Source: Sphingomonas sp. NFR15 (GTDB lineage Bacteria > Pseudomonadota > Alphaproteobacteria > Sphingomonadales > Sphingomonadaceae). Taken from it: a stretch of DNA of 64,000 bases. Shown here in pieces: positions 15,903 through 24,601 of this stretch. How positions within the stretch are numbered: position 1 is the stretch's first letter; every line of letters starts with the position of its first letter. Position numbers and translations under genes: made by a program. The notes below the pieces were generated by a model. That model saw nothing but the letters and a program-made list of their open reading frames with translations, made no database searches and had not been told where the DNA came from. The DNA is taken from NCBI RefSeq assembly GCF_900103265.1, contig NZ_FMWX01000007.1, positions 124,001-188,000 on the forward strand, given 5' to 3'.

Positions 15903-17027
15903 ATGCGGAAGCTAGCCGTTATCATCGCGCTTGCCTCCACTGCTCTCGCAACGCCAGCTCTTGCCCGCGACAAGTCGTGGTATGTTGGCGTCGAAGGCGG
16001 CGGTATGATCGTCGAAGACTCGAAGTTCGATATCGGCAACGTGCCGTCGGCTTCGACCTACAAGACGAAGACCGGTTACGACGTCGATGGCGTCATCGGT
16101 TACGACCTCGGCATGTTCCGGCTTGAGAGCGAAGTCGCTTACAAGTTCGCCAAGGGCGACGACTATCGCTCGTCGGTCAACAGCCCGTTCGTGACGACCC
16201 CCGGCGGCTTCGCGGCTCCCGGCAACTATAACAGCCCGCACAGCCACACGTCGGCGCTGAGCTTCATGGTCAACGGCCTGCTCGACTTCGGCGACGACAA
16301 TGCCATCCAGGGCTTCGTCGGCGGCGGTGTCGGTGTCGCGCGCGTGTCGATGGCGGGCGTCCGCGCCGGCAACCGCGCCGCGATCCTCGACGACAGCGAC
16401 ACGGTGTTCGCATGGCAGGGCATCGCGGGCGTCCGCGCGCCGCTTTCGGACCATGTCGACATCTCGCTCAAGTATCGTTTCTTCAACGCCGACAACGTCA
16501 AGCTGGTCGGTGTCGAGGGCGCGAGCTACGAGACGCGCTATCGTTCGCACAGCCTGCTCGGCGGCCTGACCTACAACTTCGGCGAGCCTGCCGCTCCGCC
16601 GCCGCCGCCTCCTCCGCCCCCGCCGCCGCCGCCGGAGCCGACCCCTCCGCCGCCGCCGCCCCCGGTGGTCTGCTCGCCTGGTCCGTTCATCGTGTTCTTC
16701 GAGTGGGACAAGTCGGACATCACGGCCGAAGCGGCGTCGATCCTCGACAACGCGATCAGCCAGTACCAGTCGTGCGGCAACGCGCAGGTCATGCTGGCCG
16801 GCTTCACCGATCGCTCGGGCACGCCGAAGTACAACATCGGCCTGTCGCAGCGTCGCGCGGACTCGGTGAAGGCTTACCTGTCGGCTCACTCGATCCCCGA
16901 GGGCGTCATGACCACGCAGGCGTTCGGCGAAGACCCCGCCCATCTGCGCGTTCAGACCGCCGACGGCGTTCGCGAAGTGCAGAACCGTCGCGTGGAAATC
17001 ACCTACGGTCCGGGTTCGGGCAACTAA
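15903..17027 (+). CDS. OmpA family outer-membrane protein with polyproline hinge
   Basis: This protein has 374 residues. A signal peptide (MRKLAVIIALASTALATPALA) precedes an 8-strand beta-barrel (about 25-220) typical of OmpA porin-like domains. A hinge of two Pro runs (about residues 231-259) leads to an OmpA_C peptidoglycan-binding domain with VFFEWDKSDIT, GFTDRSGTPKYNIGLSQRRADSV and QNRRVEI. It tethers the outer membrane to peptidoglycan. AAGGGGAT precedes the ATG, the 136-bp upstream gap should hold its promoter, and a strong terminator follows. Non-Pro regions use highly biased codons, consistent with abundant expression. Confidence 0.94.
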   Translation: MRKLAVIIALASTALATPALARDKSWYVGVEGGGMIVEDSKFDIGNVPSASTYKTKTGYDVDGVIGYDLGMFRLESEVAYKFAKGDDYRSSVNSPFVTTPGGFAAPGNYNSPHSHTSALSFMVNGLLDFGDDNAIQGFVGGGVGVARVSMAGVRAGNRAAILDDSDTVFAWQGIAGVRAPLSDHVDISLKYRFFNADNVKLVGVEGASYETRYRSHSLLGGLTYNFGEPAAPPPPPPPPPPPPPEPTPPPPPPPVVCSPGPFIVFFEWDKSDITAEAASILDNAISQYQSCGNAQVMLAGFTDRSGTPKYNIGLSQRRADSVKAYLSAHSIPEGVMTTQAFGEDPAHLRVQTADGVREVQNRRVEITYGPGSGN

Positions 17028-17055
17028 GCCCGCGCTTGACGAAAGTCCTAAGAGA

Positions 17056-17083
17056 GGGGGTCGGGAAACCGGCCCCCTTTTTT
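17056..17083 (+). terminator. Rho-independent terminator of ompA-like gene
   Basis: A 9-bp stem (GGGGGTCGG / CCGGCCCCC with one G-T pair) closed by a GAAA tetraloop is followed by six T. Confidence 0.93.
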
Positions 17084-17180
17084 GCGTGGTTGGAAGGGCA
17101 GCGACGACGCCGCAGCGCGGTTCAGTATCTGCCGGTCGGATTGCCGTCGCAAGCTGTTGAAGCGCGATGCCAATACGCAT

Positions 17181-17263
17181 CCGTTCGCACTGAGCGAAGT
17201 CGAAGTGCCTGTTCTAAGCGAACCGCCTGTGACACGTCCTTCGACTTCGCTCAGGACGAACGG
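17181..17263. repeat. Family A palindromic repeat
   Basis: Arms CCGTTCGCACTGAGCGAAGT and ACTTCGCTCAGGACGAACGG lie in the gap between convergent ompA-like and ygfZ genes. Confidence 0.9.
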
Positions 17264-17284
17264 AATGTCGGATTCCGGTTGGAG

Positions 17285-18025
17285 CTACGAGATTGAGGTG
17301 GAGTCGGCCAAAGCCGTCTCCAGCCAAGCCGGCCACATCGCATCGCCGAGCGCCTCGATGCGGCGCAGTTCGACCATCAGTCCGAGCTCAGGGTAGGACG
17401 CACGCGTGCGGTCGCCCGGCTCGCCGAGCGGCGCCACCACGAGCCGGCGGTTGACCTTCGCGCGATAGTTCATGCGAGCGGTATTCTCCTGCCCGACATA
17501 GCAGCCCTTGGTGAAGCTGACGCCGTTCAGCTCGCGCGCGTTGCATTCGAGCCAGAGCGTCTGGTCGCTGCCGAGTTCGCCGACCCCCTCGGTCACGCCG
17601 CGCGCGAGCCGATGCGCACGCCACGCCGCATCGGCGGGTTCGCCCGCCGCCGCACCGATCCACCGAAAGCCGAGATCCGGCAGGCGCGGATCGGCGAACG
17701 CGCCCTGCAGCGACGACCAATGCACCCCGCCCTCGACCGCCTCGATCGTGATCGCGCGGCGCAGGCGGTACATCGAAAGCCGCCGCGTGAGCGCCTCGGC
17801 GGCGCTCGCCTCGCAGTCGATCAGCACCGCGTCGCCGTCTGCCCATAGCAGAAAATCGAACAGCGCCTTGCCTTGCGGCGTCAGCAGCCCGGCCCAGCGC
17901 GGACCCGAGGCATCGAGCCCGATCACATCCTGCGTGAGCAGGCCTTGCAGAAAGCCGTGCGGGTCGTCTCCGGCGATGCGGATGAGCGTGCGGCCAGCGA
18001 GCAGCGTCGGGGTGGTTTCGGTCAT
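17285..18025 (-). CDS. ygfZ: YgfZ/GcvT-type folate-binding protein (Fe-S cluster assembly)
   Basis: This 246-residue protein has the signature K-G-C-Y-x-G-Q-E (SFTKGCYVGQE, about residue 180), which defines YgfZ proteins. It has GcvT-like folds at the N-terminus (RTLIRIAGDDPHGFLQGLLTQDV, LLTPQGKALFDFLLW). YgfZ uses tetrahydrofolate and helps maturation or repair of Fe-S enzymes. Start ATG at 18025 matches the family N-terminus; the open frame further upstream overlaps the divergent gene. Its start is 44 bp from the dihydroorotase start, so the two share a short divergent promoter region. Confidence 0.93.
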   Translation of the reverse strand: MTETTPTLLAGRTLIRIAGDDPHGFLQGLLTQDVIGLDASGPRWAGLLTPQGKALFDFLLWADGDAVLIDCEASAAEALTRRLSMYRLRRAITIEAVEGGVHWSSLQGAFADPRLPDLGFRWIGAAAGEPADAAWRAHRLARGVTEGVGELGSDQTLWLECNARELNGVSFTKGCYVGQENTARMNYRAKVNRRLVVAPLGEPGDRTRASYPELGLMVELRRIEALGDAMWPAWLETALADSTSIS

Positions 18026-18069
18026 CGTCAACAGGTAGGAGGGCTGAGACACAAGCGAAAGAGGCAGAC

Positions 18070-19395
18070 ATGGCACGGTTCGATCTGATGCTGACGGGCG
18101 GTACGGTGCATCTCCCGAGCGGCCAGGCGCAAACCTCTGTCGGCGTGGTCGCCGGCAAGATCGCGGCGATCGGCGTGAGCGGCGATGCGGGCGAGACGAT
18201 CGACTGCACGGGGTTGGACATCCTCCCCGGCGTAATCGACACGCAGGTCCACTTCCGCGAGCCGGGTCTGGTCCACAAGGAGGATCTCGAAAGCGGCAGC
18301 CGCGCCGCCGTGCTCGGCGGGGTGACCGCGGTGTTCGAAATGCCCAACACCAAGCCCAACACCGACAGCGCCGCCGCGATTACCGACAAGCTGACGCGCG
18401 CGCATCATCGCATGTGGTGCGACCACGCCTTCTACGTCGGCGCGACCAACGTGAACGCCTCCGACCTCGCCGAGCTGGAACGGATGCCGGGAACGGCGGG
18501 GGTGAAGATCTTCATGGGCGCCTCGACCGGCGACCTGCTCGTGTCGGAGGATTCATCGCTCGCCGAAGTGCTTGCCTCGGGCAAGCGCCGCGTCGCGATC
18601 CACGCCGAGGACGAGGCGCGGATGAACGCGCGCGCCGGCGAGCGCATTCCTGGCGATCCTTCGTCGCATCCGGTGTGGCGCGACGACGAAAGCGCCATGC
18701 TCGCGACGCGGCGCATCCTCGCGCTGGCGAGGGCGGCGCGGCGGCGAATTCATGTGCTCCACGTCACCACGCCGGCGGAACTCGAACTGCTCTCGCAGCA
18801 CAAGGACATCGCCACCTGCGAGGTTACGCCGCAGCACCTGACGCTCGCGGGCGAGGAGGCGTATCCCCGGCTCGGCAGCTATGCGCAGATGAACCCGCCG
18901 ATCCGCTCGGGCGCACACCGCGACGGGCTGTGGCATTGGCTGCGGCAGGGCGTTCCCGACGTGATCGGCTCCGACCATGCGCCGCATACGATCGAGGAGA
19001 AAGCCAAGCCCTATCCCGAGTCACCGAGCGGCATGCCGGGGGTGCAGACCTTGCTGCCGCTGCTGCTCAACCATGTCGCGGAGGGCCGTACGACGCTCCA
19101 GCGCGTCATCGACCTGACCAGCGCGGGGGCGCAGCGGATCTTCGGGATCGTCGGCAAGGGCCGGATCGCGGTCGGCTATGATGCCGATTTCTCGATCGTC
19201 GATTTGAAGGCGCGCTGGACGATCACCGAGGATTGGCTGGCGTCGCGCTGCGGTTGGTCGCCGTTCACGGGGATGGACCTGACCGGCAAGCCGATCGGCA
19301 CGATCGTGCGCGGCAACCGTGTGATGTGGGACGGCGCGCTGGCCGAGGCGGCGGTGGGTGAGCCGATCCGGTTTGAGGCGGTCGAGTTTGGTTAA
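18070..19395 (+). CDS. pyrC: Dihydroorotase
   Basis: This 441-residue amidohydrolase closes carbamoyl-aspartate to dihydroorotate in pyrimidine synthesis. The metal-site motif is TQVHFREPG, the substrate motif FEMPNTKPNT, the carboxylated-Lys region GVKIFMGAS, and later ligands are HVLHVTT and IGSDHAPHTIEEK. It is a class I type with full length, so it is probably active rather than a PyrC-prime pseudo-enzyme. There is no adjacent pyrB, so it is expressed away from aspartate carbamoyltransferase in this window. Confidence 0.94.
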   Translation: MARFDLMLTGGTVHLPSGQAQTSVGVVAGKIAAIGVSGDAGETIDCTGLDILPGVIDTQVHFREPGLVHKEDLESGSRAAVLGGVTAVFEMPNTKPNTDSAAAITDKLTRAHHRMWCDHAFYVGATNVNASDLAELERMPGTAGVKIFMGASTGDLLVSEDSSLAEVLASGKRRVAIHAEDEARMNARAGERIPGDPSSHPVWRDDESAMLATRRILALARAARRRIHVLHVTTPAELELLSQHKDIATCEVTPQHLTLAGEEAYPRLGSYAQMNPPIRSGAHRDGLWHWLRQGVPDVIGSDHAPHTIEEKAKPYPESPSGMPGVQTLLPLLLNHVAEGRTTLQRVIDLTSAGAQRIFGIVGKGRIAVGYDADFSIVDLKARWTITEDWLASRCGWSPFTGMDLTGKPIGTIVRGNRVMWDGALAEAAVGEPIRFEAVEFG

Positions 19396-19414
19396 GGTCC
19401 GATCGTAAGATGAT

Positions 19415-19497
19415 CCGTTCGTGCTGAGCGAAGTCGAAGCACGTGCCGCAAACGCAGCATCTGTGGCACGTCCTTCGACAAGCTCAGGACGAACGGA
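19415..19497. repeat. Family A palindromic repeat
   Basis: Arms CCGTTCGTGCTGAGCGAAGT and CGACAAGCTCAGGACGAACG lie between convergent pyrC and hisZ. Confidence 0.92.
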
Positions 19498-19513
19498 GGT
19501 AAAACGGGCGCTC

Positions 19514-20617
19514 TTAGAGCGCCCGCGCGTCGCCCTCCGCGAGCAGATGCGTGCAGAGCTGCGCCTCCGGCGTATCTCCAGCCTCGAGCGCGGCGACCGT
19601 GACCCAGCCCGCCTCGCGCATCGCCGCGGCCACTGCCGGATCGGTGCCGAGCGGAACGAACAGCCGCCGCCGGTCGATTTCGCCGAGCCCCGCCGCGACG
19701 ATCGCGTCGGCATAGAGCGAGAAGCCGACAGCGGCCTCTTCCGCGCCATCCTCGTGGACGATCGTGTAGGTGCCGCCGCGCCCGATCTCGCCGCGCACGC
19801 CGCTCGCGAAGATCGAGAAGCCGAGCCAGCTTTGATATTCGAAGCCGTGCCGCTCGGTCGGATCGAGCGTCAGCCCGACGCGGCCCTTCAGCCCCTCAGC
19901 GATCGCCCACAGCCCGTCGAGCCGCGAGGTGAGCGCGCCGCCGGCGTCGAACGCGCAGAGCCGGTGGTGAGCCGCCTCGAACGGCCCCGCCGCCTCGACC
20001 AGCGGCAGATACGCGCGCGCGATCTCCGCCACGCCGCCGGCGTCCTTGGCATCGAGCCGCTCGCTTAGCGCGGCGATCTGCGCTGGGTCGATCGGCAGCG
20101 GCCCGTTGGCGAGAATTCCGACCAGATCGGGCAGGGTGAAATCGATCGAAATGTCACGCACGCCCGCTGCTTCCAGCGCCTCGACCGCAACCCCGACGAT
20201 CTCCGCCGCCGCCGCGACCGTATCTAGGCCGATCAGCTCGCAGCCCATCTGGAGCAATTCGCGCTCGGGGCTGAGCTGCGAGGCACGCAACCGCAGCACC
20301 GGACCCGCATAGGAGAGGCGGACCGGGCGCGGGTGATGGCCCATCCGCGTCGCCGCGATACGGCCGATCTGCGCGGTGATGTCGGGCCGGATAGCCAGCG
20401 TGCGCTGCGAGACCGGATCGACGAAGCGCACCGCATCCTGCGCGGTCGCCGATTTGAGCCGCCCTGCCAGGCCCTGCTCGAATTCGGCAAGCGCCGGATC
20501 CGCGCGCTCATAGCCGTGCTGGAACGCCGCGCCGAGAACCGCCTGTTCGAGCCGCGCGGTCGCGTCGGCAACGGGCGGCAGGCGGTCACGGAAACCTTGG
20601 GGGAGGAGCGAGGTCAT
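19514..20617 (-). CDS. hisZ: ATP phosphoribosyltransferase regulatory subunit HisZ
   Basis: This 367-residue paralogue of class II histidyl-tRNA synthetase catalytic domains lacks the anticodon domain. Family signs are LLPQGFRDRLPP at the N-terminus, FVDPVSQRTLAIRPDITAQIGRIAATR and GGTYTIVHEDGAEEAAVGFSLYADAI. HisZ partners the short form of HisG in the first step of histidine synthesis; hisG is not in the window. ATG 20617 gives the typical start. It lies downstream of serC-serA, with a repeat in the 223-bp gap. Confidence 0.9.
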   Translation of the reverse strand: MTSLLPQGFRDRLPPVADATARLEQAVLGAAFQHGYERADPALAEFEQGLAGRLKSATAQDAVRFVDPVSQRTLAIRPDITAQIGRIAATRMGHHPRPVRLSYAGPVLRLRASQLSPERELLQMGCELIGLDTVAAAAEIVGVAVEALEAAGVRDISIDFTLPDLVGILANGPLPIDPAQIAALSERLDAKDAGGVAEIARAYLPLVEAAGPFEAAHHRLCAFDAGGALTSRLDGLWAIAEGLKGRVGLTLDPTERHGFEYQSWLGFSIFASGVRGEIGRGGTYTIVHEDGAEEAAVGFSLYADAIVAAGLGEIDRRRLFVPLGTDPAVAAAMREAGWVTVAALEAGDTPEAQLCTHLLAEGDARAL

Positions 20618-20721
20618 CGGTGCGGCAATCCATGAAGCCCGATTGGGCGGTCTGTTCGATGCCCTGTAGTTTCTCTGCACAGGAAGAACAGTGGGTGGAT
20701 TGGCGCGGACGGTCATCGGCG

Positions 20722-20808
20722 CCCGTTCGTGCTGAGCGAAGTCGAAGCACGTGTTTCGCACGCAGAGCGCTCCGGGCACGCCCTTCGACTTCGCTCAGGG
20801 CGAACGGG
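20722..20808. repeat. Family A palindromic repeat
   Basis: Arms CCCGTTCGTGCTGAGCGAAG and CTTCGCTCAGGGCGAACGGG lie in the serA-hisZ spacer, a tandem junction. Confidence 0.92.
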
Positions 20809-20840
20809 GGGTGAGCATCGCGCTCACCCCCAAGGCCGGT

Positions 20841-22418
20841 TTAAAACGCCAGCGCCATCGCGGTCTTCACGCCCGCCAGATCGCGGACCTTGGCGATCAG
20901 TTCGGGCGTGACCGGCTCATCGACCGACAGCAGCAGCACCGCTTCGCCGCCCGCCGAGCGGCGGCCGAGGTGGAAGGTACCGATGTTGACGCCCGATTCG
21001 CCGAGCAGCGAGCCGAGCCGGCCAATGAAGCCGGGCGCGTCCTCGTTGACGACGTAGAGCATCGGCCCAGCGAGATCGGCCTCGACCTTGATGCCGAACA
21101 GCTCGACCAGACGCGGCGCGGCGTCGCCGAACAGCGTGCCCGCGACCGAGCGCTCGCCCGCGTCGGTCTTGACCGAGACGCGCAGCAGCGTGTGATAATC
21201 GCCCTCACGCTCGGTCTTCACCTCGCGCACTTCCATGCCGCGCTCCTTGGCGAGCAGCGGCGCGTTGACCATGTTCACCGTATCGGTCTGCGTGCGCAGG
21301 AAGCCGTGCAGCACGGCGGAGACGATCGGCTTCGCGTTCAATTCGGTCGCGGCGCCTTCCGTATGGATCGAGATGCGCGGCACCGCGCCGCGCGTGAGCT
21401 GGCCGACCAGGCTGCCGAGCTTCTCAGCGAGCGCCATGTATGGCTTGAGGCGCGGCGCTTCCTCCGCCGACAGCGACGGCACGTTGAGCGCGTTGGTGAT
21501 CCCGCCCGAGACCAGGTAGTCGGCCATCTGCTCGGCGACCTGGATCGCGACGTTGACCTGCGCTTCGTTGGTCGAGGCGCCGAGGTGCGGGGTCGAGATG
21601 AAGTTGGGCGTGCCGAACAGCGGCGATTCCTTGGCCGGCTCGGTCACGAACACGTCGAGCGCCGCGCCGCCGATATGGCCCGAATCGAGACCTTCCTTGA
21701 GCGCCGCTTCGTCGATCAGCCCGCCGCGGGCGCAGTTGATGATGCGAACGCCCTTCTTGGTCTTGGCGAGATTCTCGGCCGAGAGGATGTTGCGGGTCTG
21801 GTCGGTGAGCGGGGTGTGCAGGGTGATGAAGTCGGCGCGGGCGAGCAGTTCGTCGAGCTCGACCTTCTCGACGCCGAGTTCGAGCGCACGCTCGGGCGAC
21901 AGGAACGGATCGAACGCCACTACCTTCATGCGGAGGCCAAGCGCACGGTCGGCGACGATCGAGCCGATGTTGCCGGCGCCGATCAGCCCGAGCGTCTTGC
22001 CGGTCACTTCGACGCCCATGAAGCGGTTCTTCTCCCACTTGCCGGCCTGAGTCGACTTATCGGCCTCCGGCAGATCGCGGGCGAGCGCGAACATCAGCGC
22101 GATGGCGTGCTCGGCGGTGGTGATCGAATTGCCGAACGGGGTGTTCATCACCACCACGCCGGCGGCGGAAGCGGCGGGGATATCGACATTGTCGACACCG
22201 ATACCGGCGCGGCCGACCACCTTGAGGTTGGTCGCGGCGCTGAGGATGTCCTTGGTGACCTTGGTCGAGCTGCGGATCGCGAGCCCGTCATACTGGCCGA
22301 TGATTGCTTTCAGCTCCTCGGGGGTCTTGCCGGTGATCTCGTCGACCTCAACGCCGCGCTCGCGGAAGATTTGCGCGGCTTTGGGGTCCATTTTGTCGCT
22401 GATTAGAACTTTAGGCAT
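20841..22418 (-). CDS. serA: D-3-phosphoglycerate dehydrogenase
   Basis: This 525-residue SerA oxidises 3-phosphoglycerate in the first step of serine synthesis. The NAD-binding motif is GLIGAGNIGSIVADRA (about 146-161), and catalytic motifs are NCARGGLIDE, DVFVTEP and TPHLGAST. The C-terminal half holds the intervening allosteric substrate-binding domain and an ACT domain (MLYVVNEDAPGFIGRLGSLL). The length fits the long serine-regulated type. ATG 22418 matches the family start MPKVLISD. It follows serC on the same strand with 118 bp between, including a repeat. Confidence 0.96.
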   Translation of the reverse strand: MPKVLISDKMDPKAAQIFRERGVEVDEITGKTPEELKAIIGQYDGLAIRSSTKVTKDILSAATNLKVVGRAGIGVDNVDIPAASAAGVVVMNTPFGNSITTAEHAIALMFALARDLPEADKSTQAGKWEKNRFMGVEVTGKTLGLIGAGNIGSIVADRALGLRMKVVAFDPFLSPERALELGVEKVELDELLARADFITLHTPLTDQTRNILSAENLAKTKKGVRIINCARGGLIDEAALKEGLDSGHIGGAALDVFVTEPAKESPLFGTPNFISTPHLGASTNEAQVNVAIQVAEQMADYLVSGGITNALNVPSLSAEEAPRLKPYMALAEKLGSLVGQLTRGAVPRISIHTEGAATELNAKPIVSAVLHGFLRTQTDTVNMVNAPLLAKERGMEVREVKTEREGDYHTLLRVSVKTDAGERSVAGTLFGDAAPRLVELFGIKVEADLAGPMLYVVNEDAPGFIGRLGSLLGESGVNIGTFHLGRRSAGGEAVLLLSVDEPVTPELIAKVRDLAGVKTAMALAF

Positions 22419-22437
22419 GTCATCAAGTCCTTCGAAA

Positions 22438-22506
22438 CCCGTTCGTGCTGAGCTTGTCGAAGCACGTGTCCTGGACACGCCCTTCGACAAGCTCAGGGCG
22501 AACGGA
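22438..22506. repeat. Family A palindromic repeat, short-loop copy
   Basis: Arms CCCGTTCGTGCTGAGCTTGT and ACAAGCTCAGGGCGAACGGA lie in the serC-serA spacer. Confidence 0.92.
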
Positions 22507-22536
22507 GGAGAGTTGGCCCGCTTTACGGATAGCGGC

Positions 22537-23679
22537 TCAGGCGGCGACCGGTGCCTTGGCGGCGGCATAGGCCCAGTCGAGCCACGGCCCGAGCGCCTCG
22601 ATATCGGCGGTGTCGACCGTCGCGCCGCACCAGATCCGCAGGCCCGCCGGGGCATCGCGGTAGCCGGCGACGTCGAACGCCGCGCCCTGCTTTTCGAGCA
22701 GGCCGGCGAAGGTCTTGATGAACGCTTCGTCCGCGCCCTTCACCGTCAGGCACACGCTGGTCTTCGAGCGCGACGCTTCGTCCTCGGCGAGATGGCCGAG
22801 CCAGTCGCGCTCCGACACGATCTTATCGAGCGCGGCAGCATTGGCGTCGCTGCGCGCGATCAGCCCTTCGGCACCGCCGATCGACTTGGCCCATTCGAGT
22901 GCGAAGATCGCATCCTCGACCGCAAGCATCGACGGGGTGTTGATCGTCTCGCCCTTGAAGATGCCTTCGGCGAGCTTCCCCTTGGCCATCAGGCGGAACA
23001 CCTTGGGGAGCGGCCAGGCCGGGGTGTAGTTTTCGAGCCGCTCGACCGCGCGCGGGCCGAGGATGAGCACGCCATGGCCGCCTTCGCCGCCCAGCACCTT
23101 CTGCCAGGAGAAGGTGGCGACGTCGATCTTGTCCCACGGCAGCGGATAGGCGAACACCGCGCTGGTCGCGTCGGCGAACGAGAGACCCTCGCGATCGTCG
23201 GCGATCCAGTCGCCGTTCGGAACACGCACGCCCGAGGTGGTGCCGTTCCAGGTGAACAGCACGTCGGTCGACCAGTCGATGGTGGTGAGATCGGGAAGCT
23301 GGCCGTAATCGGCGCGGATCACGGTCGGATCGAGCTTCAGTTGCTTGACGGCATCCGTCACCCAGCCTTCGCCGAAGCTTTCCCAGGCGAGGGTGGTGAC
23401 GCCGCGCGCGCCGAGCATCGTCCACATCGCCATCTCGAACGCGCCGGTGTCGGAGCCGGGGACGATGCCGATGCGATGGGTGTCGGGCAGGTTGAGCAAC
23501 TCGCGCATCAAATCGATGCAATAGGCGAGGCGGGTCTTGCCGATCTTCGAGCGGTGCGAACGGCCGAGCGATTCGGTGGCGAGCGCGTCGGCGGACCAGC
23601 CCGGAGGCTTGGCGCAGGGGCCGGAGCTGAAGAAGGGGCGCGCAGGCTTATGCGCAGGAAGCACGGGTAGGTCAGTCAT
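22537..23679 (-). CDS. serC: Phosphoserine aminotransferase (alphaproteobacterial type)
   Basis: This 380-residue class V aminotransferase converts 3-phosphohydroxypyruvate to phosphoserine. The PLP lysine is in ATFSWQKVLGGEGGHG. The N-terminus (PARPFFSSGPCAKPPGW), SHRSKIGKTRL and VPGSDTGAFEMAMW are typical of the alphaproteobacterial SerC branch (TIGR01365-like). ATG 23679 has AAGGAG 8 nt upstream, inside a small hairpin. It is the first gene of a serC-serA(-hisZ) transcription unit. Confidence 0.96.
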   Translation of the reverse strand: MTDLPVLPAHKPARPFFSSGPCAKPPGWSADALATESLGRSHRSKIGKTRLAYCIDLMRELLNLPDTHRIGIVPGSDTGAFEMAMWTMLGARGVTTLAWESFGEGWVTDAVKQLKLDPTVIRADYGQLPDLTTIDWSTDVLFTWNGTTSGVRVPNGDWIADDREGLSFADATSAVFAYPLPWDKIDVATFSWQKVLGGEGGHGVLILGPRAVERLENYTPAWPLPKVFRLMAKGKLAEGIFKGETINTPSMLAVEDAIFALEWAKSIGGAEGLIARSDANAAALDKIVSERDWLGHLAEDEASRSKTSVCLTVKGADEAFIKTFAGLLEKQGAAFDVAGYRDAPAGLRIWCGATVDTADIEALGPWLDWAYAAAKAPVAA

Positions 23680-23725
23680 ATAGTCTCTCCTTGCAGAGAG
23701 CACGCGCGGCGTTGGGACCGCGTGG
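23680..23725 (-). promoter_or_regulatory. serC leader hairpins (serC RNA motif candidate)
   Basis: On the - strand two hairpins precede the start codon. One pairs 23701-23709 with 23718-23724 (CACGCGG / CCGCGCGTG). The second is CTCTC-TGCAAG-GAGAG (23685-23700), with the ribosome-binding AAGGAG in its loop and 3' stem. This matches the layout of the serC motif described upstream of alphaproteobacterial serC. A TTGACA (- strand, 23763-23758) upstream may be the -35 element. Confidence 0.55.
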
Positions 23726-23794
23726 CCCGGGGCCGGCTGTAACGTCGATCGGCGGGGTGTCAACCAGATGCGTTGTTCGCTTCATCTCAAACCG

Positions 23795-23888
23795 GTCATG
23801 CCAGACTTGTTCCGGCGTCCACGGTGCAGCAAGAACGGTGCGTGTTGCGTTCGCTGACAGGTGGATGCCGGAACAAGTCCGGCATGAC
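23795..23888. repeat. Palindromic repeat (family D) supplying the extensin-gene start codon
   Basis: Arms GTCATGCCAGACTTGTTCCG (23795-23814) and CGGAACAAGTCCGGCATGAC (23869-23888) are inverted copies with one mismatch. The ATG of the downstream gene (23884) lies in the right arm. Confidence 0.9.
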
Positions 23889-24531
23889 GAAGTGGCTGGT
23901 GCTGCCGGCACTCGCCATGCTGGCCGGATGCGGCACCAACAGGCCCGCCCCGCGCCCGCGCGGATCGAAACCGGTCACGCTCGCGATCCCGACCAGCCGG
24001 GAGACGCAGGCCTGCTACACCGATCTTTCGCGCGAGGCGGTGCGGTTCAGTCCGCTCGCGGATCGTGACTATGGCGGCGGTTGCCGGGTCGCCGGCGCGG
24101 TGCAGTTGATCGACATCGGCGTGCCCGTCACCAACCTGACCGCGATGCGCTGCGGCCTCGCGCGGAGCTTCGGCGGCTGGGTGCGGCACGCGGCGGTCCC
24201 GGCCGCGCGCCAGATGCTCGGCAGCGATCTGGTACGGGTCGAGAGCATGGGAACCTACGCCTGCCGCAACACGGTGGGCACGGCGCGGCCGATGTTGTCC
24301 GGTCACGCCATCGCCAACGCGGTCGATGTCGGGGCGTTCGTGCTCGAGGACGGGCGGCGGATCAGCGTGCTGAACGGCTGGCAATCGCCCGATCCGCAAG
24401 TCCGCGCGTTCCTCCGCGTCCTGCACGATTCGGCGTGCAAGCGCTTCGGCACGGTGCTCAGCCCCGATTACAACGCGGTGCATCGCAACCATCTTCACCT
24501 GGAGGACGATCACAAGAGCTTCTGCCGGTAA
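23884..24531 (+). CDS. Extensin-like C-terminal domain lipoprotein
   Basis: This 215-residue protein has a lipoprotein signal (LPALAMLAGC, Cys16). The Extensin-like_C domain covers the rest: CYTDLSREAVRFSPL, GVPVTNLTAMRCGLARSFGGW, VESMGTYACRN, LSGHAIANAVDVGAFVLEDG and HRNHLHLEDDHKSFC. Conserved Cys and His/Asp residues suggest a zinc peptidase-like fold acting in the envelope; the biochemical role is not established. The start codon falls in a palindromic repeat arm, and no strong Shine-Dalgarno is visible apart from repeat sequence. It is divergent from serC. Confidence 0.88.
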   Translation: MTKWLVLPALAMLAGCGTNRPAPRPRGSKPVTLAIPTSRETQACYTDLSREAVRFSPLADRDYGGGCRVAGAVQLIDIGVPVTNLTAMRCGLARSFGGWVRHAAVPAARQMLGSDLVRVESMGTYACRNTVGTARPMLSGHAIANAVDVGAFVLEDGRRISVLNGWQSPDPQVRAFLRVLHDSACKRFGTVLSPDYNAVHRNHLHLEDDHKSFCR

Positions 24532-24601
24532 GGCGCGAGCGGTGAGAGGATCGTGCTCGCCGGGGTTCAATCTCCCCCCACTATCCCCTACATAGCGCCA
24601 A

